DNA from: an uncultured Clostridia bacterium
GTDB lineage: Bacteria > Bacillota > Clostridia > TANB77 > CAG-508
Length of the DNA: 17,751 nucleotides
NCBI GenBank assembly: GCA_949077355.1
Contig: CARUQW010000031.1
Span: 1 to 17,751, forward strand
Reading direction: 5' to 3'
The notes under the pieces are model-generated. The model was not told the DNA's origin, made no database searches, and saw nothing but the letters and a program-made list of their open reading frames with translations. Each line of letters opens with the position of its first letter. Positions within the stretch are counted from its first letter, which is position 1. Both the position numbers and the translations under genes were made by a program. Below are positions 1 to 6,895 of this stretch, piece after piece.

Positions 1-292
1 TTACTGCAACACCATTTGGACCATATCCCTCATATGTAATTTCTTCATAATTCTCATTATTTCCAGCTCCTGCAGCTCTCTTTATTGCATTATTTATAGT
101 ATCATTTGGCATATTTGCTGCTTTACATTTTGCAATTACATCTTTTAGTTTTGAATTACCAGCAGGATCAGGTCCTCCTTGTTTTACTGCGATTAATAAT
201 TCTCTACCTAGTTTTGTAAAAACTTTTCCTCTTGCAGCATCAGCTTTTCCTTTTTTGGCTGCAATGTTATGCCATTTGCTATGTCCTGACAT
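1..292 (-). CDS. yebC: YebC/PmpR (TACO1) family protein, 3' end cut by window edge
   Basis: The first 97 residues of a protein of about 240 are present; the rest lies beyond the left edge. The N-terminus MSGHSKWHNIAAKKGKADAA, then GKVFTKLGRELL, KCKAANMPNDTI and YEGYGPNGVAV, is the family signature. The ATG at 292-290 follows a good AGGAGG site (about 299-304 on the minus strand). YebC proteins were first described as transcriptional regulators; members of the family, like mitochondrial TACO1, have more recently been tied to helping ribosomes through difficult stretches such as proline runs. Which role applies here cannot be told. It lies just downstream of a gene cluster with suspected programmed frameshifts, but the link to decoding is only positional. 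Confidence 0.96.
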   Translation of the reverse strand, partial: MSGHSKWHNIAAKKGKADAARGKVFTKLGRELLIAVKQGGPDPAGNSKLKDVIAKCKAANMPNDTINNAIKRAAGAGNNENYEEITYEGYGPNGVAV

Positions 293-308
293 GGTTAATT
301 CCTCCTTT

Positions 309-329
309 AAAATTTATTAAGTAAATTTT
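309..329 (-). promoter_or_regulatory. AT-only hairpin just before the yebC ribosome site
   Basis: AAAATTTA at 309-316 and TAAATTTT at 322-329 form an 8-bp perfect inverted repeat around a 5-base loop, directly upstream of the yebC Shine-Dalgarno. It is weak (A-T pairs only) and could be chance in such AT-rich DNA, or a remnant terminator of the sirtuin transcript. Confidence 0.25.
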
Positions 330-398
330 ATGTTCTTTACTTTTAATTTTTTTACTAGCTTATTTTACCATACTTTTATTAATTTGTGTAGTATTTTT

Positions 399-1260
399 CT
401 AAATAAAATGAATATTAGAAGATTTTATCTTTTCTATTACTTTTTTAATATCTTCTTCAATTATTATACTTTTATTTTCAATATCTAAAAATGTATTCCC
501 ATTATCTTTATTAATTCTTACTAAATTCCAATTATCATTTTGATATGTCATTTGTTCAAAGGGAAATCTTATAATTCCAGGTGTGTTGAAACCTACTCCT
601 AGTTCCAGCAATACTACTTTTTTATCTTTTGCATTTTCTATAAATTTATCATATTTTTCATTTTGTTTATACCAATTACCATCTTGTACAAAAAAGCTAT
701 CTTTTCTTAAATTAGGTTCCATTTTTTCACCACATATTGGACAAACTGGCACAAGCTCTGTTGGAACTTTACAATCTTTTGTTTTTTCTATCATTTCTTT
801 TACTATACTTGTTGCATCATATATTTTATTATGACATGCTTTACTACACCCGAATATATCTATAACTGCCTTGTGTAGCAAATATTTTTTCTTTATCAAA
901 TCCAGATTTATAGAATTGTTCATCTACATTTGTTGTAATAACAAAATAATTCTTATCTTTTACTAATTTAAAAATATCTTCATATAATTTTGTAGCACTC
1001 ATTCCAATACAATTCATATACATGTGTTTTGCCCAATAAGCCCATTTCTCTTCTTCTGTTTTAAAATCATAAAATCCTGATGAATACATATCTGTAAAAT
1101 GATATTTTTCTATAAATTCTGTAAAATTATCCTCAAATCTCTTTCCCGTATATTCTATTCCTGCTGCTGTTGAAAGCCCCGCTCCTGCTCCAATTAATAT
1201 ATAGTCTGCATCTTTAATTAATTTCTTTATTTGTTTAATTTCTTCTAATTTGCTTTTCAT
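399..1260 (-). CDS. Macrodomain-linked (SirTM-like) sirtuin, needs one +1 frameshift
   Basis: NAD+-dependent sirtuin of the class that accompanies macrodomain proteins and acts as a protein ADP-ribosyltransferase. Read from ATG 1260 with one C skipped at 852, it gives 286 residues, the family's normal size. Visible: NAD-binding GAGAGLS (24-30), YTGKRF (37-42), TTNVDEQF (109-116), Q130 in FATQG where deacetylase sirtuins have the catalytic histidine (a hallmark of this class), and zinc cysteines C138, C142, C173, C176. The frames break at ATT CGG GTG TAG: without a shift translation ends at 844, before the zinc module. The start overlaps the end of the upstream macrodomain gene by 26 bases, so the two are probably co-transcribed and translationally coupled. 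An ATG at 1284 lacks a good ribosome site. No GcvH-like or lipoate-ligase partner is visible. Function is clear from motifs; whether the gene is active depends on the frameshift. Confidence 0.88.
849..852 (-). other. Putative +1 frameshift site CGGG in the sirtuin gene
   Basis: Incoming frame ATT CGG GTG TAG. Skipping the C at 852 gives ATT GGG TGT AGT AAA, restoring I-G-C-S-K-A-C with the first two zinc cysteines. The incoming frame stops two codons later. Confidence 0.75.
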
Positions 1261-2045
1261 ATATTTGGTAATCCTCCTCTCCATAAGTATTTAATACAAT
1301 TTTATCTATTTTTTCTCTATTTTGTTTTAAAAATGAATCTACTGCACCGGATCGCTATCTTACAAGCTAGTTCTTTTGGAAATCTAAATTCTCCAGTTGA
1401 TATACAAGGAAATGCTATTGTTTTTATTTCGTTTTTTAGTGCTAATTTTAATGAATTTATATAACATTCTGCAAGTTGTTTTTCTTTTTCTTTTGTTACA
1501 TCTTCATATATAATTGGTCCGAACTGTGTGAATAATATTTTTTGATGGAAGATTATATCCTTTTGTTATAATTGCTTTTCCTGTTTCTAAATTATAATTC
1601 TTTATTTTCATTTTTTTCTTACATTCTAATCTTAATTCTATCCCAGCAAATGTATTTATTTGATTATCAATACACTTATGGCAAGGTACAAAACAACCGA
1701 AGTCCCTTAGAGTTTGCTGCATTTACAATACAATCTATTGACAGAGTTGTTATATCACCTTTCCATAAACATATTTTATCTGCATTTTGTAAATTAGATT
1801 CCTTCATACTATTTGAAATTGGTTTTATATCTTCTACTTTAGTAATATATTTATTTTTTAATTCTTTCCCGTAAATATTCTTTTTCTATTTGTAGATATT
1901 TTTTAGAAATCGGTTTTGCCTCTCTTATGTTACACAAACTTCTCCATAAATTCTTTTTATCTTCTATGTTTTTAGGTATTTTTTCTATTCTTATTTCTTT
2001 ATTTTCTGTTAATAAATAATCAATTAAAAAATCTAATTTTTCCAA
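1235..2045 (-). CDS. Zinc-type macrodomain (protein-ADP-ribose hydrolase-like), needs four +1 frameshifts
   Basis: Macrodomain protein of the zinc-dependent class found next to SirTM sirtuins, expected to remove ADP-ribose from proteins. Skipping one C at 1871, 1699, 1521 and 1349 yields an uninterrupted 268-residue protein. Visible: helical N-terminal region; W-K-G-D-I-T (95-100); IVNAANSKGLGCF (107-118); probable zinc ligands in C-F-V-P-C-H-K-C-I-D-N (117-127); TFAGIELRLEC (131-141); IHTVGP (171-176); C-terminal VLNTYGEEDYQIYE. Each restored glycine (59, 116, 175, 232) arises from CGGN; 116 and 175 fall in conserved macrodomain motifs. The preferred start is TTG 2045, behind AGAGGTGA at 2051-2058; an in-frame GTG lies at 2054. 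Without the shifts it would end after about 65 residues. No other stop or indel is present, which is unlike ordinary pseudogene decay. Confidence 0.87.
1346..1349 (-). other. Putative +1 frameshift site CGGT in the macrodomain gene (fourth)
   Basis: Incoming frame ATC CGG TGC. Skipping the C at 1349 gives ATC GGT GCA GTA GAT, restoring the C-terminal helix and the VLNTYGEEDYQIYE ending that overlaps the sirtuin start. Confidence 0.72.
1518..1521 (-). other. Putative +1 frameshift site CGGA in the macrodomain gene (third)
   Basis: Incoming frame GTT CGG ACC ... TGA. Skipping the C at 1521 gives GTT GGA CCA, restoring the conserved macrodomain motif H-T-V-G-P at residues 172-176. Confidence 0.78.
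1696..1699 (-). other. Putative +1 frameshift site CGGT in the macrodomain gene (second)
   Basis: Incoming frame CTT CGG TTG. Skipping the C at 1699 gives CTT GGT TGT TTT, restoring the conserved L-G-C-F that leads into the zinc-ligand stretch. Confidence 0.78.
1868..1871 (-). other. Putative +1 frameshift site CGGG in the macrodomain gene (first)
   Basis: Incoming frame TTA CGG GAA AGA ATT AAA AAA TAA. Skipping the C at 1871 gives TTA GGG AAA GAA TTA AAA AAT AAA, which stays open into the macrodomain core. A one-base slip in the nearby A-run would also restore the frame, so this site is a little less certain. Confidence 0.65.
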
Positions 2046-2069
2046 AATAATCACCTCTTATTAAAAATT

Positions 2070-2099
2070 AAGGATTGCAAAATTATACATGCAATCCTT
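2070..2099 (-). terminator. Rho-independent terminator after the MBL-like gene
   Basis: AAGGATTGCA (2070-2079) and TGCAATCCTT (2090-2099) form a 10-bp perfect stem, followed on the minus strand by a short T-rich tail. It separates the MBL-like gene from the macrodomain-sirtuin pair. Confidence 0.7.
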
Positions 2100-2106
2100 T
2101 GCTTTA

Positions 2107-2903
2107 TTAATTTTGTGGAAAGAAAAATCCTGCTGTCATATCTAAATAGTTTAATCCACTATATTCTGGGTATTTTGCTTTTACTTTATCTTTAAAATTA
2201 TCAATATTGTGACTCACATTTGCTAAGTCCTTTAATTCTTCTAAATATGCAATTTTGGTATCAACATCTTTTAAAGTTTCTGGTGTATAATGGCTTGATA
2301 AAACTAATTTGTATCCTTTTTCTTTATATCCTTTTAATTGTTCTATTATTGCATTTGCATGCCCAACTCCAGCTACAATTGAATGACAATCGTGTCCTAA
2401 CATGTGTGTATATACGCATCCTATTTGTGGAAATTCAATTTCAATATTTTCATCATGATATGTTATATTTAATTCAAATCCACCTATATTAACTTTATTA
2501 TCTTCTAATATATCTGTTATTTCATGATATTCTTTTGCAAATGTTCCTCCAAACGCTGTTTCAAATCCAGTAACCAATCCATTTATTGTTCCTTCTTTCA
2601 TTGATTTAATTGTTCCGTTTAGAAGCATAACCATTTACATCTGTAAAACAAGTTCCACCATTTGGATGATCTGAAAATACTTTTCCGGGCTATATTTTTA
2701 TTTAGTCCTTTTACATATTCTTCAAATTCTTCTAAATTATCGTAAAATGCTGGAAATTCTACTAATAATACATTATCCTTATTTTCTAAAATATAGCTTT
2801 CATCATACATTAGATCATTAGTTTGATAACTATGTAATTTTATTTCTCCAAAATCATATACATCTATAAATCCTTTTTTTAAATTAATTCTTTTTGATTC
2901 CAT
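2107..2903 (-). CDS. Metallo-beta-lactamase-fold-like protein, needs two +1 frameshifts
   Basis: Skipping one C at 2687 and 2617 gives a 264-residue protein from ATG 2903, which follows GGAGG at a 9-base distance. The pattern resembles the metallo-beta-lactamase fold: a first sheet with YILENKDNVLLVEFPAF (37-53), an F-S-D-H-P-N-G-G loop (76-83) where active enzymes carry HxHxDH, then HMLGHDCHSIVAGVGH (166-181) and LVLSSHYTPE (199-208). The usual metal-binding histidine cluster is not intact, so it may be a non-hydrolytic member or use other ligands; this family call is by eye. Its neighbour across the divergent promoter region is an HxlR regulator, which often controls the adjacent gene. A hairpin terminator separates it from the macrodomain gene, so the frameshifted genes form two transcription units. 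Unshifted reading stops shortly after residue 90. Confidence 0.65.
2614..2617 (-). other. Putative +1 frameshift site CGGA in the MBL-like gene (second)
   Basis: Incoming frame AAA CGG AAC AAT TAA. Skipping the C at 2617 gives AAA GGA ACA ATT AAA and opens the long downstream frame; without it translation stops at once. Confidence 0.72.
2684..2687 (-). other. Putative +1 frameshift site CGGA in the MBL-like gene (first)
   Basis: Incoming frame GCC CGG AAA. Skipping the C at 2687 gives GCC GGA AAA GTA TTT TCA, restoring A-G-K-V-F-S-D-H-P in the loop after the second sheet strand. Confidence 0.72.
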
Positions 2904-2979
2904 GTCTAAATACCTCCAATTATTTTTCTTATAACTTTTTGAAATTTAGTAGCTACTCTTTTTTCCAATTTCTACAACT

Positions 2980-3008
2980 ATTTTAATTTCATATTTTTAC
3001 TTTGTAAA
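2980..3008 (-). promoter_or_regulatory. Sigma-A-type promoter for the MBL-like gene
   Basis: On the minus strand TTTACA (3008-3003) and TAAAAT (2985-2980) are separated by 17 bases, about 80 bases before the ATG at 2903. The 12-bp palindrome at 3014-3025 lies just upstream of the -35. Confidence 0.5.
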
Positions 3009-3013
3009 GTAGG

Positions 3014-3025
3014 CACTTTAAAGTG
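3014..3025. promoter_or_regulatory. Candidate operator palindrome in the divergent MBL-like/HxlR region
   Basis: CACTTTAAAGTG is a perfect 12-bp palindrome between the two divergent genes, next to the predicted minus-strand -35. On the plus strand it lies between TTGTAA (3002-3007) and TATAGT (3027-3032), an unusually long 19-base spacer if those form the HxlR promoter. It is the natural candidate for binding by the HxlR dimer; this is inference from position. Confidence 0.4.
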
Positions 3026-3170
3026 TTATAGTTTCCTCTTGGATACTTTTGTGTATTTTTCGTAGTTTATCTATGATAATTTTTTTATATTCTTTTTTAT
3101 ACTATTATTCATTTTCTATATTTACATTTTACAGTTATTTTGATATATTCCTTTTATGGAGGTTGTACTT

Positions 3171-3491
3171 ATGAAAACAGAATTACCTGCTTGTCCTGTT
3201 GAAATAACAATGAGCTTAATTGGAGATAAATGGAAAGTTTTGATTATTAGAGATTTACTAACTGGAACCAAAAGATTTGGAGAATTAAAAAAGTCTTTAT
3301 ATGGTATTACTCAAAAGGTATTAACTAATAATTTAAGGCAAATGGAATCTTCTGGTCTTGTTTTAAGAAAAGTATATGCAGAAGTTCCTCCTAGGGTTGA
3401 ATATTCTTTATCTGATACAGGTTTGAGTTTAAAACCAATTCTAGATTCTATGGTAGAATGGGGAAATGAATATCGTGAAAATCAAAAATAG
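3171..3491 (+). CDS. HxlR-family winged-helix transcriptional regulator
   Basis: DNA-binding regulator of 106 residues, normal for the family. Visible: A-C-P-V-E near the N-terminus with the single cysteine typical of redox- or electrophile-sensing members, IGDKWKVLIIRDLL, KRFGELKKSLYGITQKVLTNNLRQ (winged-helix recognition region), VPPRVEYSLSDTG, and a C-terminal MVEWG dimer helix. The start is set at ATG 3171, which has GGAGG eight bases upstream; the upstream ATG at 3156 overlaps that ribosome site. It is divergent from the MBL-like gene, which it probably regulates together with itself through the palindrome between them. Its last codons form one arm of the 20-bp terminator repeat shared with the convergent XRE gene. 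Confidence 0.92.
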   Translation: MKTELPACPVEITMSLIGDKWKVLIIRDLLTGTKRFGELKKSLYGITQKVLTNNLRQMESSGLVLRKVYAEVPPRVEYSLSDTGLSLKPILDSMVEWGNEYRENQK

Positions 3492-3518
3492 CAGATAATC
3501 TGCTATTTTTGATTTTCA
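3476..3518. terminator. Bidirectional terminator, 20-bp perfect inverted repeat
   Basis: 3476-3495 and 3499-3518 are perfect reverse complements around the 3-base centre TAA. The repeat contains the ends of both convergent genes, each reading GAAAATCAAAAATAG (E-N-Q-K-stop). The T-runs give a working terminator in both directions. Confidence 0.85.
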
Positions 3519-4453
3519 TCACCATACATTTTTCCCTTAGAGTCTAACTGTATTTCATATCCATATTCAAATATATATGCTATTCCAAATAAGAATAATA
3601 TTTGTATAATATCAAATAGTTCAAATCCAACATCTAAATCATTTGATAATATTTTCTCAAACAAAAATCCTCCACAAACTGGTAGAGCTAGTGAAATAAT
3701 CATAAGTTTTGCCATTTCTTTAATATATTTAACGTTTTCTAGTGTAAATGGTGTATCTCCTTGATTTATATTAATAAATAAACGCTCTAATCTAGATAAT
3801 ATCATTTCATATAAGAATAATGCTATGACTAAAACTAGCAAACTTCCAAATCCTAATTCTAAGAAAGCTATTATTTTGATTTTAGAATTGTTCTCTAATA
3901 CATTTTTCATTTTTAAAATTGTTTCTTGATCTTTTTCATCTGCGATTATAGTATCATTTAGTTTTAGTTGTAATGTTATACCATTTTCTATTTTTTCTTC
4001 TGTTATGTTTATTTTGTCATTAATTTTTGCGCCTTTAAATGTAATAGTATTATCTTTTAACTCTATATTACTTATGAATATAGGTGTAAGTATTAATAAT
4101 AAAGCTATTATTGGAATTGCTATACTTACAATAATTTTTCCGATTCTTGCAATTATATAAATTGCCTTACTAATTCCTTTAATCTTTTTTTGTTTTTCTT
4201 CTTTAAATTTAACTACACTCATTTTTATATCTTCATCTAATGAATCTATATCTGCCATATTTTCATGTACCAAATCGTTTATTTTGCAATGAAAAACATC
4301 ACATAATTTCATTATCTTTTCCATTTCTGGGTAGCTTTCTCCATTCTCCCATTTTGATACACTTTGTCTAGTAACCTCCATCTTTTCTGCTAATTTTTCT
4401 TGGCTCATTTTAGCTGCTTTTCTTAAATTATATAAATTTTCTCCAAATTTCAT
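3503..4453 (-). CDS. XRE-family HTH regulator with C-terminal membrane domain
   Basis: 316 residues. Residues 1-66 are a classic XRE/Cro helix-turn-helix (KFGENLYNLRKAAKMSQEKL, then VTRQSVSKWENGESYPEMEKI). After a charged linker come about four hydrophobic segments (near 105-130, 195-220, 250-270 and 280-297), so the DNA-binding domain is tethered to the membrane. A predicted extracytoplasmic loop (about 130-190) could sense an envelope signal. Ligand and targets are unknown; the next gene upstream is a membrane-anchored DUF3221-like protein, a plausible partner. The start ATG at 4453 follows a GGAGGAG-like site. Intact, with AGA/CGT arginine codons and no CGG. Confidence 0.88.
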   Translation of the reverse strand: MKFGENLYNLRKAAKMSQEKLAEKMEVTRQSVSKWENGESYPEMEKIMKLCDVFHCKINDLVHENMADIDSLDEDIKMSVVKFKEEKQKKIKGISKAIYIIARIGKIIVSIAIPIIALLLILTPIFISNIELKDNTITFKGAKINDKINITEEKIENGITLQLKLNDTIIADEKDQETILKMKNVLENNSKIKIIAFLELGFGSLLVLVIALFLYEMILSRLERLFININQGDTPFTLENVKYIKEMAKLMIISLALPVCGGFLFEKILSNDLDVGFELFDIIQILFLFGIAYIFEYGYEIQLDSKGKMYGDENQK

Positions 4454-4529
4454 TAGACTACTCCTCCTTCATCTTTAATTTTAGTGTAGTTTTTCTTAAA
4501 ATTCTATCAACTTTCAGTTGCACTTTATG

Positions 4530-4568
4530 AAAAAATGCAAAATGCAACTAAAACTTTACATTTTGCAT
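4530..4568 (-). terminator. Terminator after the DUF3221-like gene
   Basis: ATGCAAAATG (4535-4544) and CATTTTGCAT (4559-4568) are a perfect 10-bp inverted repeat, followed on the minus strand by a TTTTT run. A related AGTTGCA/TGCAACT pair overlaps it, so it may also hold an operator for the XRE gene. Confidence 0.6.
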
Positions 4569-4598
4569 AATATATTTTTCTATTTTAATAATATTTCA

Positions 4599-5576
4599 TC
4601 AATCCTGTATAACATCATTTAATTTTAAATCTTTAGTTCCAATATATACATCTCTATTTCCATCTATAGTATGGCATTTTATTATTGTATAATTCTCATA
4701 ATGATATTCCATACTTCCACCATCTTTATACATATCTGCTTTTATTTTTCCATCTTTTTCATCTTGATTAGCCTTTGCTATAATTTCTTCCATTGTTATT
4801 TTATTTTGTAATAATGCCTCTTTCAAAGAATAATCTTTTTCATCAATTCTAATGTTTGCACTTCCATCATATCCATATATAGTATAGTCATATTTATCTG
4901 TTTCTGATTTATCTAGTATTGTATAAACTTTATAACTTTCCATTGGATGTTTATCATAAAAAAGTATCTCAAAGTTTTCAGCCGATTTCACTTCAATTTT
5001 TATTGCTTTTACTTGTGCTGGATAGCTGTCCATTATAGTGCCATCATAAGTTATTTTTACATTAGTTCCAACCATATATACTACATCACTATTTTCTTCT
5101 AGTCCTATTGAAATTTTATCTGAAGATTCTCTTACTTTTTCTTCCTTATTCGGCTCTACTATAATATATTTATTAGTAGCTTCCATTATTTTGCCATAAA
5201 AGTAATTTTCATTTTTTCCTTGTTCTTTATTCATTTTAGAAATAATATTATTAATTAATTCTAAATGCTCTTTTGAAATTGTTGCTTGTTTATTACCTTT
5301 TTGTATTTCTTTACACGATTCTTTAATATAATAGGTTTCATTATTTAATACTATTTTATGAGTATTTATTCCATCACATATTTCACCATCATATTTTGAA
5401 TTTAGTAATATATTCTCAATAATTTCTATATCTTTTATATCAGTTATAGTAATTGTTTGTCCTTCATATTCAATTTCAATAGTATTTGATTTAGGCAATT
5501 CATAATTTGTAATAATTCCTCCAATTATAAGTAATATCAAAAATATTCCTATACCAATACCTATTTTCTTTTTCAT
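4599..5576 (-). CDS. Membrane-anchored protein with DUF3221-like domain
   Basis: 325 residues from ATG 5576, chosen because GAGGAG lies nine bases upstream; the ATG at 5585 abuts that site directly. A lysine-rich start and one hydrophobic helix (IGIGIGIFLILLIIGGII) give an N-terminal anchor or uncleaved signal, with the rest predicted outside the cell. Residues about 125-195 (YFYGKIMEATNKYIIVEPNK ... VGTNVKITYDGTIMDSYPAQ) match the pattern of DUF3221/YobA-like extracellular domains, small beta folds common in Bacillota lipoproteins. No lipobox cysteine is present. The C-terminal half (YDYTIYGYDGSANIRIDEKD onward) I do not recognise. It lies upstream of, and in line with, the membrane-bound XRE regulator. 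Confidence 0.72.
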   Translation of the reverse strand: MKKKIGIGIGIFLILLIIGGIITNYELPKSNTIEIEYEGQTITITDIKDIEIIENILLNSKYDGEICDGINTHKIVLNNETYYIKESCKEIQKGNKQATISKEHLELINNIISKMNKEQGKNENYFYGKIMEATNKYIIVEPNKEEKVRESSDKISIGLEENSDVVYMVGTNVKITYDGTIMDSYPAQVKAIKIEVKSAENFEILFYDKHPMESYKVYTILDKSETDKYDYTIYGYDGSANIRIDEKDYSLKEALLQNKITMEEIIAKANQDEKDGKIKADMYKDGGSMEYHYENYTIIKCHTIDGNRDVYIGTKDLKLNDVIQD

Positions 5577-5637
5577 TTGATTCATCTCCTCTATAATTTC
5601 AAACTACTAATTCTTTTTGCGATTATATAATAAAAGA

Positions 5638-5662
5638 CAGATAATTTCAACTTAATTATCTG
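5638..5662 (-). terminator. Terminator after the antiporter gene
   Basis: CAGATAATT (5638-5646) and AATTATCTG (5654-5662) form a 9-bp stem followed on the minus strand by TCTTTTATT. It lies 67 bases past the antiporter stop. Confidence 0.6.
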
Positions 5663-5728
5663 CCCTACTTTTAATATTATAATCTTATTTAACTATTCTA
5701 CTTGATGTTTACTATATTATAAATAGTT

Positions 5729-6895
5729 TTATATCATTTCTTCTTCATTTTTATTTTTTATTTTAAAACTATAATGTAATAAAATTGGTGTTATTAGCGT
5801 AACAAGTAAAACGGTTATTATAATAATGGAAAATATCTCTTCATTTATAAGTGCTAACTTTTTTGCCTCATTTGCCATAATAAGTGCTACTTCTCCTCTT
5901 GTTGCCATTCCAATTCCTATCTGTACAGCTTTATCGTTTGTATATCCACATATTTTTGCTCCTAATCCATTCCCTATTATTTTGCTAATAATGGTAACTG
6001 CTGTAAATATTAGGATAAATAGCCATACTGATTCACTAAAATGAATTGTTGTTAAATTTAGTCCTACACTTGCAAAAAATATAGGAGAAAAAATCATATG
6101 TACCACTAGGTCTATTTTTCCTTTTACTTTTCTTCCCTTTTCAGTATTTCCTATTACTAATCCAGCTATATAGGCTCCAATGATTCCACTAACTCCTAAT
6201 CTTTCAGCAATATATGCCAGTATCAAGGCAAATGCTATAGAATAAGTGGGCATTTGTTCTACTTTAGTATCTTTTTTCTCTATTTTTTCAAATACTTTAA
6301 ACAATAATAATCCTAGCGTTATTGCCATTCCAAAGAATAAAATTATTTTTAATGTCATAGTAACAAAAGTTGCTATCTGTAAATTTCCACTATTCATAAT
6401 TATCGTTAAAAATAAGATTCCTATTACATCATCAACTACACCTGCTCCTAATATAGCTAATCCTACGCTTGATTTTATTTTTTTCATTTCAATTAAAGTT
6501 TCTACTGTTATACTAACTGAAGTAGCAGTTATAGCTGCTCCAAAAAATAAATTTGTTTTTAAATCTTGTACATAAATCAAACTAGCAAATGTTCCTAATA
6601 TTAAAGGGACAACAACTCCTATTCCCGCTATTATTATATATTTATTACTGTTTGCTATAAATTTTTTGATACTTGTTTCCATTCCAGCCAAAAACATGAT
6701 TAAAATAATTCCAAATTGAGATAATGCTTCTAGAATTGTACTATTTTGTACGACATTTAACATAGCTGGTCCTAGTACAATTCCTGCAATTAATCCTCCT
6801 AATACTTTTGGCATTTTTATTTTTTGGGTAATTAGTGTAAATATTTTTACTACTACAATTATCAATCCGATATCTAATAAATATTTGTATTCCAT
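5729..6895 (-). CDS. Cation/proton antiporter, CPA2 (KefB/NhaS-like) membrane domain
   Basis: 388 residues, almost all hydrophobic, with 11-13 predicted membrane helices: the transport domain alone, without the RCK/TrkA-N nucleotide-binding domain of Kef channels. Family signatures: KMPKVLGGLIAGIVLGP near the N-terminus, GIILIMFLAGMETS, GAGVVDDVIGI with the paired acidic residues expected for ion exchange, LGVSGIIGAYIAGLVIGNTE, SPIFFASVGLNL, and ATRGEVALI in the late helices. It exchanges Na+ or K+ for protons; which ion cannot be decided from sequence. The start ATG at 6895 follows AAGGAAG. It is a single-gene unit with its own terminator. Confidence 0.92.
   Translation of the reverse strand: MEYKYLLDIGLIIVVVKIFTLITQKIKMPKVLGGLIAGIVLGPAMLNVVQNSTILEALSQFGIILIMFLAGMETSIKKFIANSNKYIIIAGIGVVVPLILGTFASLIYVQDLKTNLFFGAAITATSVSITVETLIEMKKIKSSVGLAILGAGVVDDVIGILFLTIIMNSGNLQIATFVTMTLKIILFFGMAITLGLLLFKVFEKIEKKDTKVEQMPTYSIAFALILAYIAERLGVSGIIGAYIAGLVIGNTEKGRKVKGKIDLVVHMIFSPIFFASVGLNLTTIHFSESVWLFILIFTAVTIISKIIGNGLGAKICGYTNDKAVQIGIGMATRGEVALIMANEAKKLALINEEIFSIIIITVLLVTLITPILLHYSFKIKNKNEEEMI

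Noticed and set aside
583..834. Plus-strand open frame opposite the sirtuin gene
   Set aside because: Shadow of the sirtuin reading frame, with low-complexity hydrophobic content and no ribosome site.
1853..1862. Frameshift explained by a slip in the A-run (minus strand) near 1855-1859
   Set aside because: It would also restore the frame, but the CGG at 1871-1869 nine bases upstream matches the other six sites and gives an equally good N-terminal sequence.
849..2687. Base-calling artefact at a methylated motif
   Set aside because: On the plus strand the sites share only CC followed by the extra G, with no fixed flanking motif. The same dinucleotide is common elsewhere in the window without insertion, and out-of-frame CGG in the same genes is clean. 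Read-level data would settle it.
399..2903. Ordinary pseudogenes made by random mutation
   Set aside because: All seven lesions are the same type (one extra C before GGN, in frame) and there are no nonsense codons, other indels or motif losses. Not fully excluded without reads and relatives.
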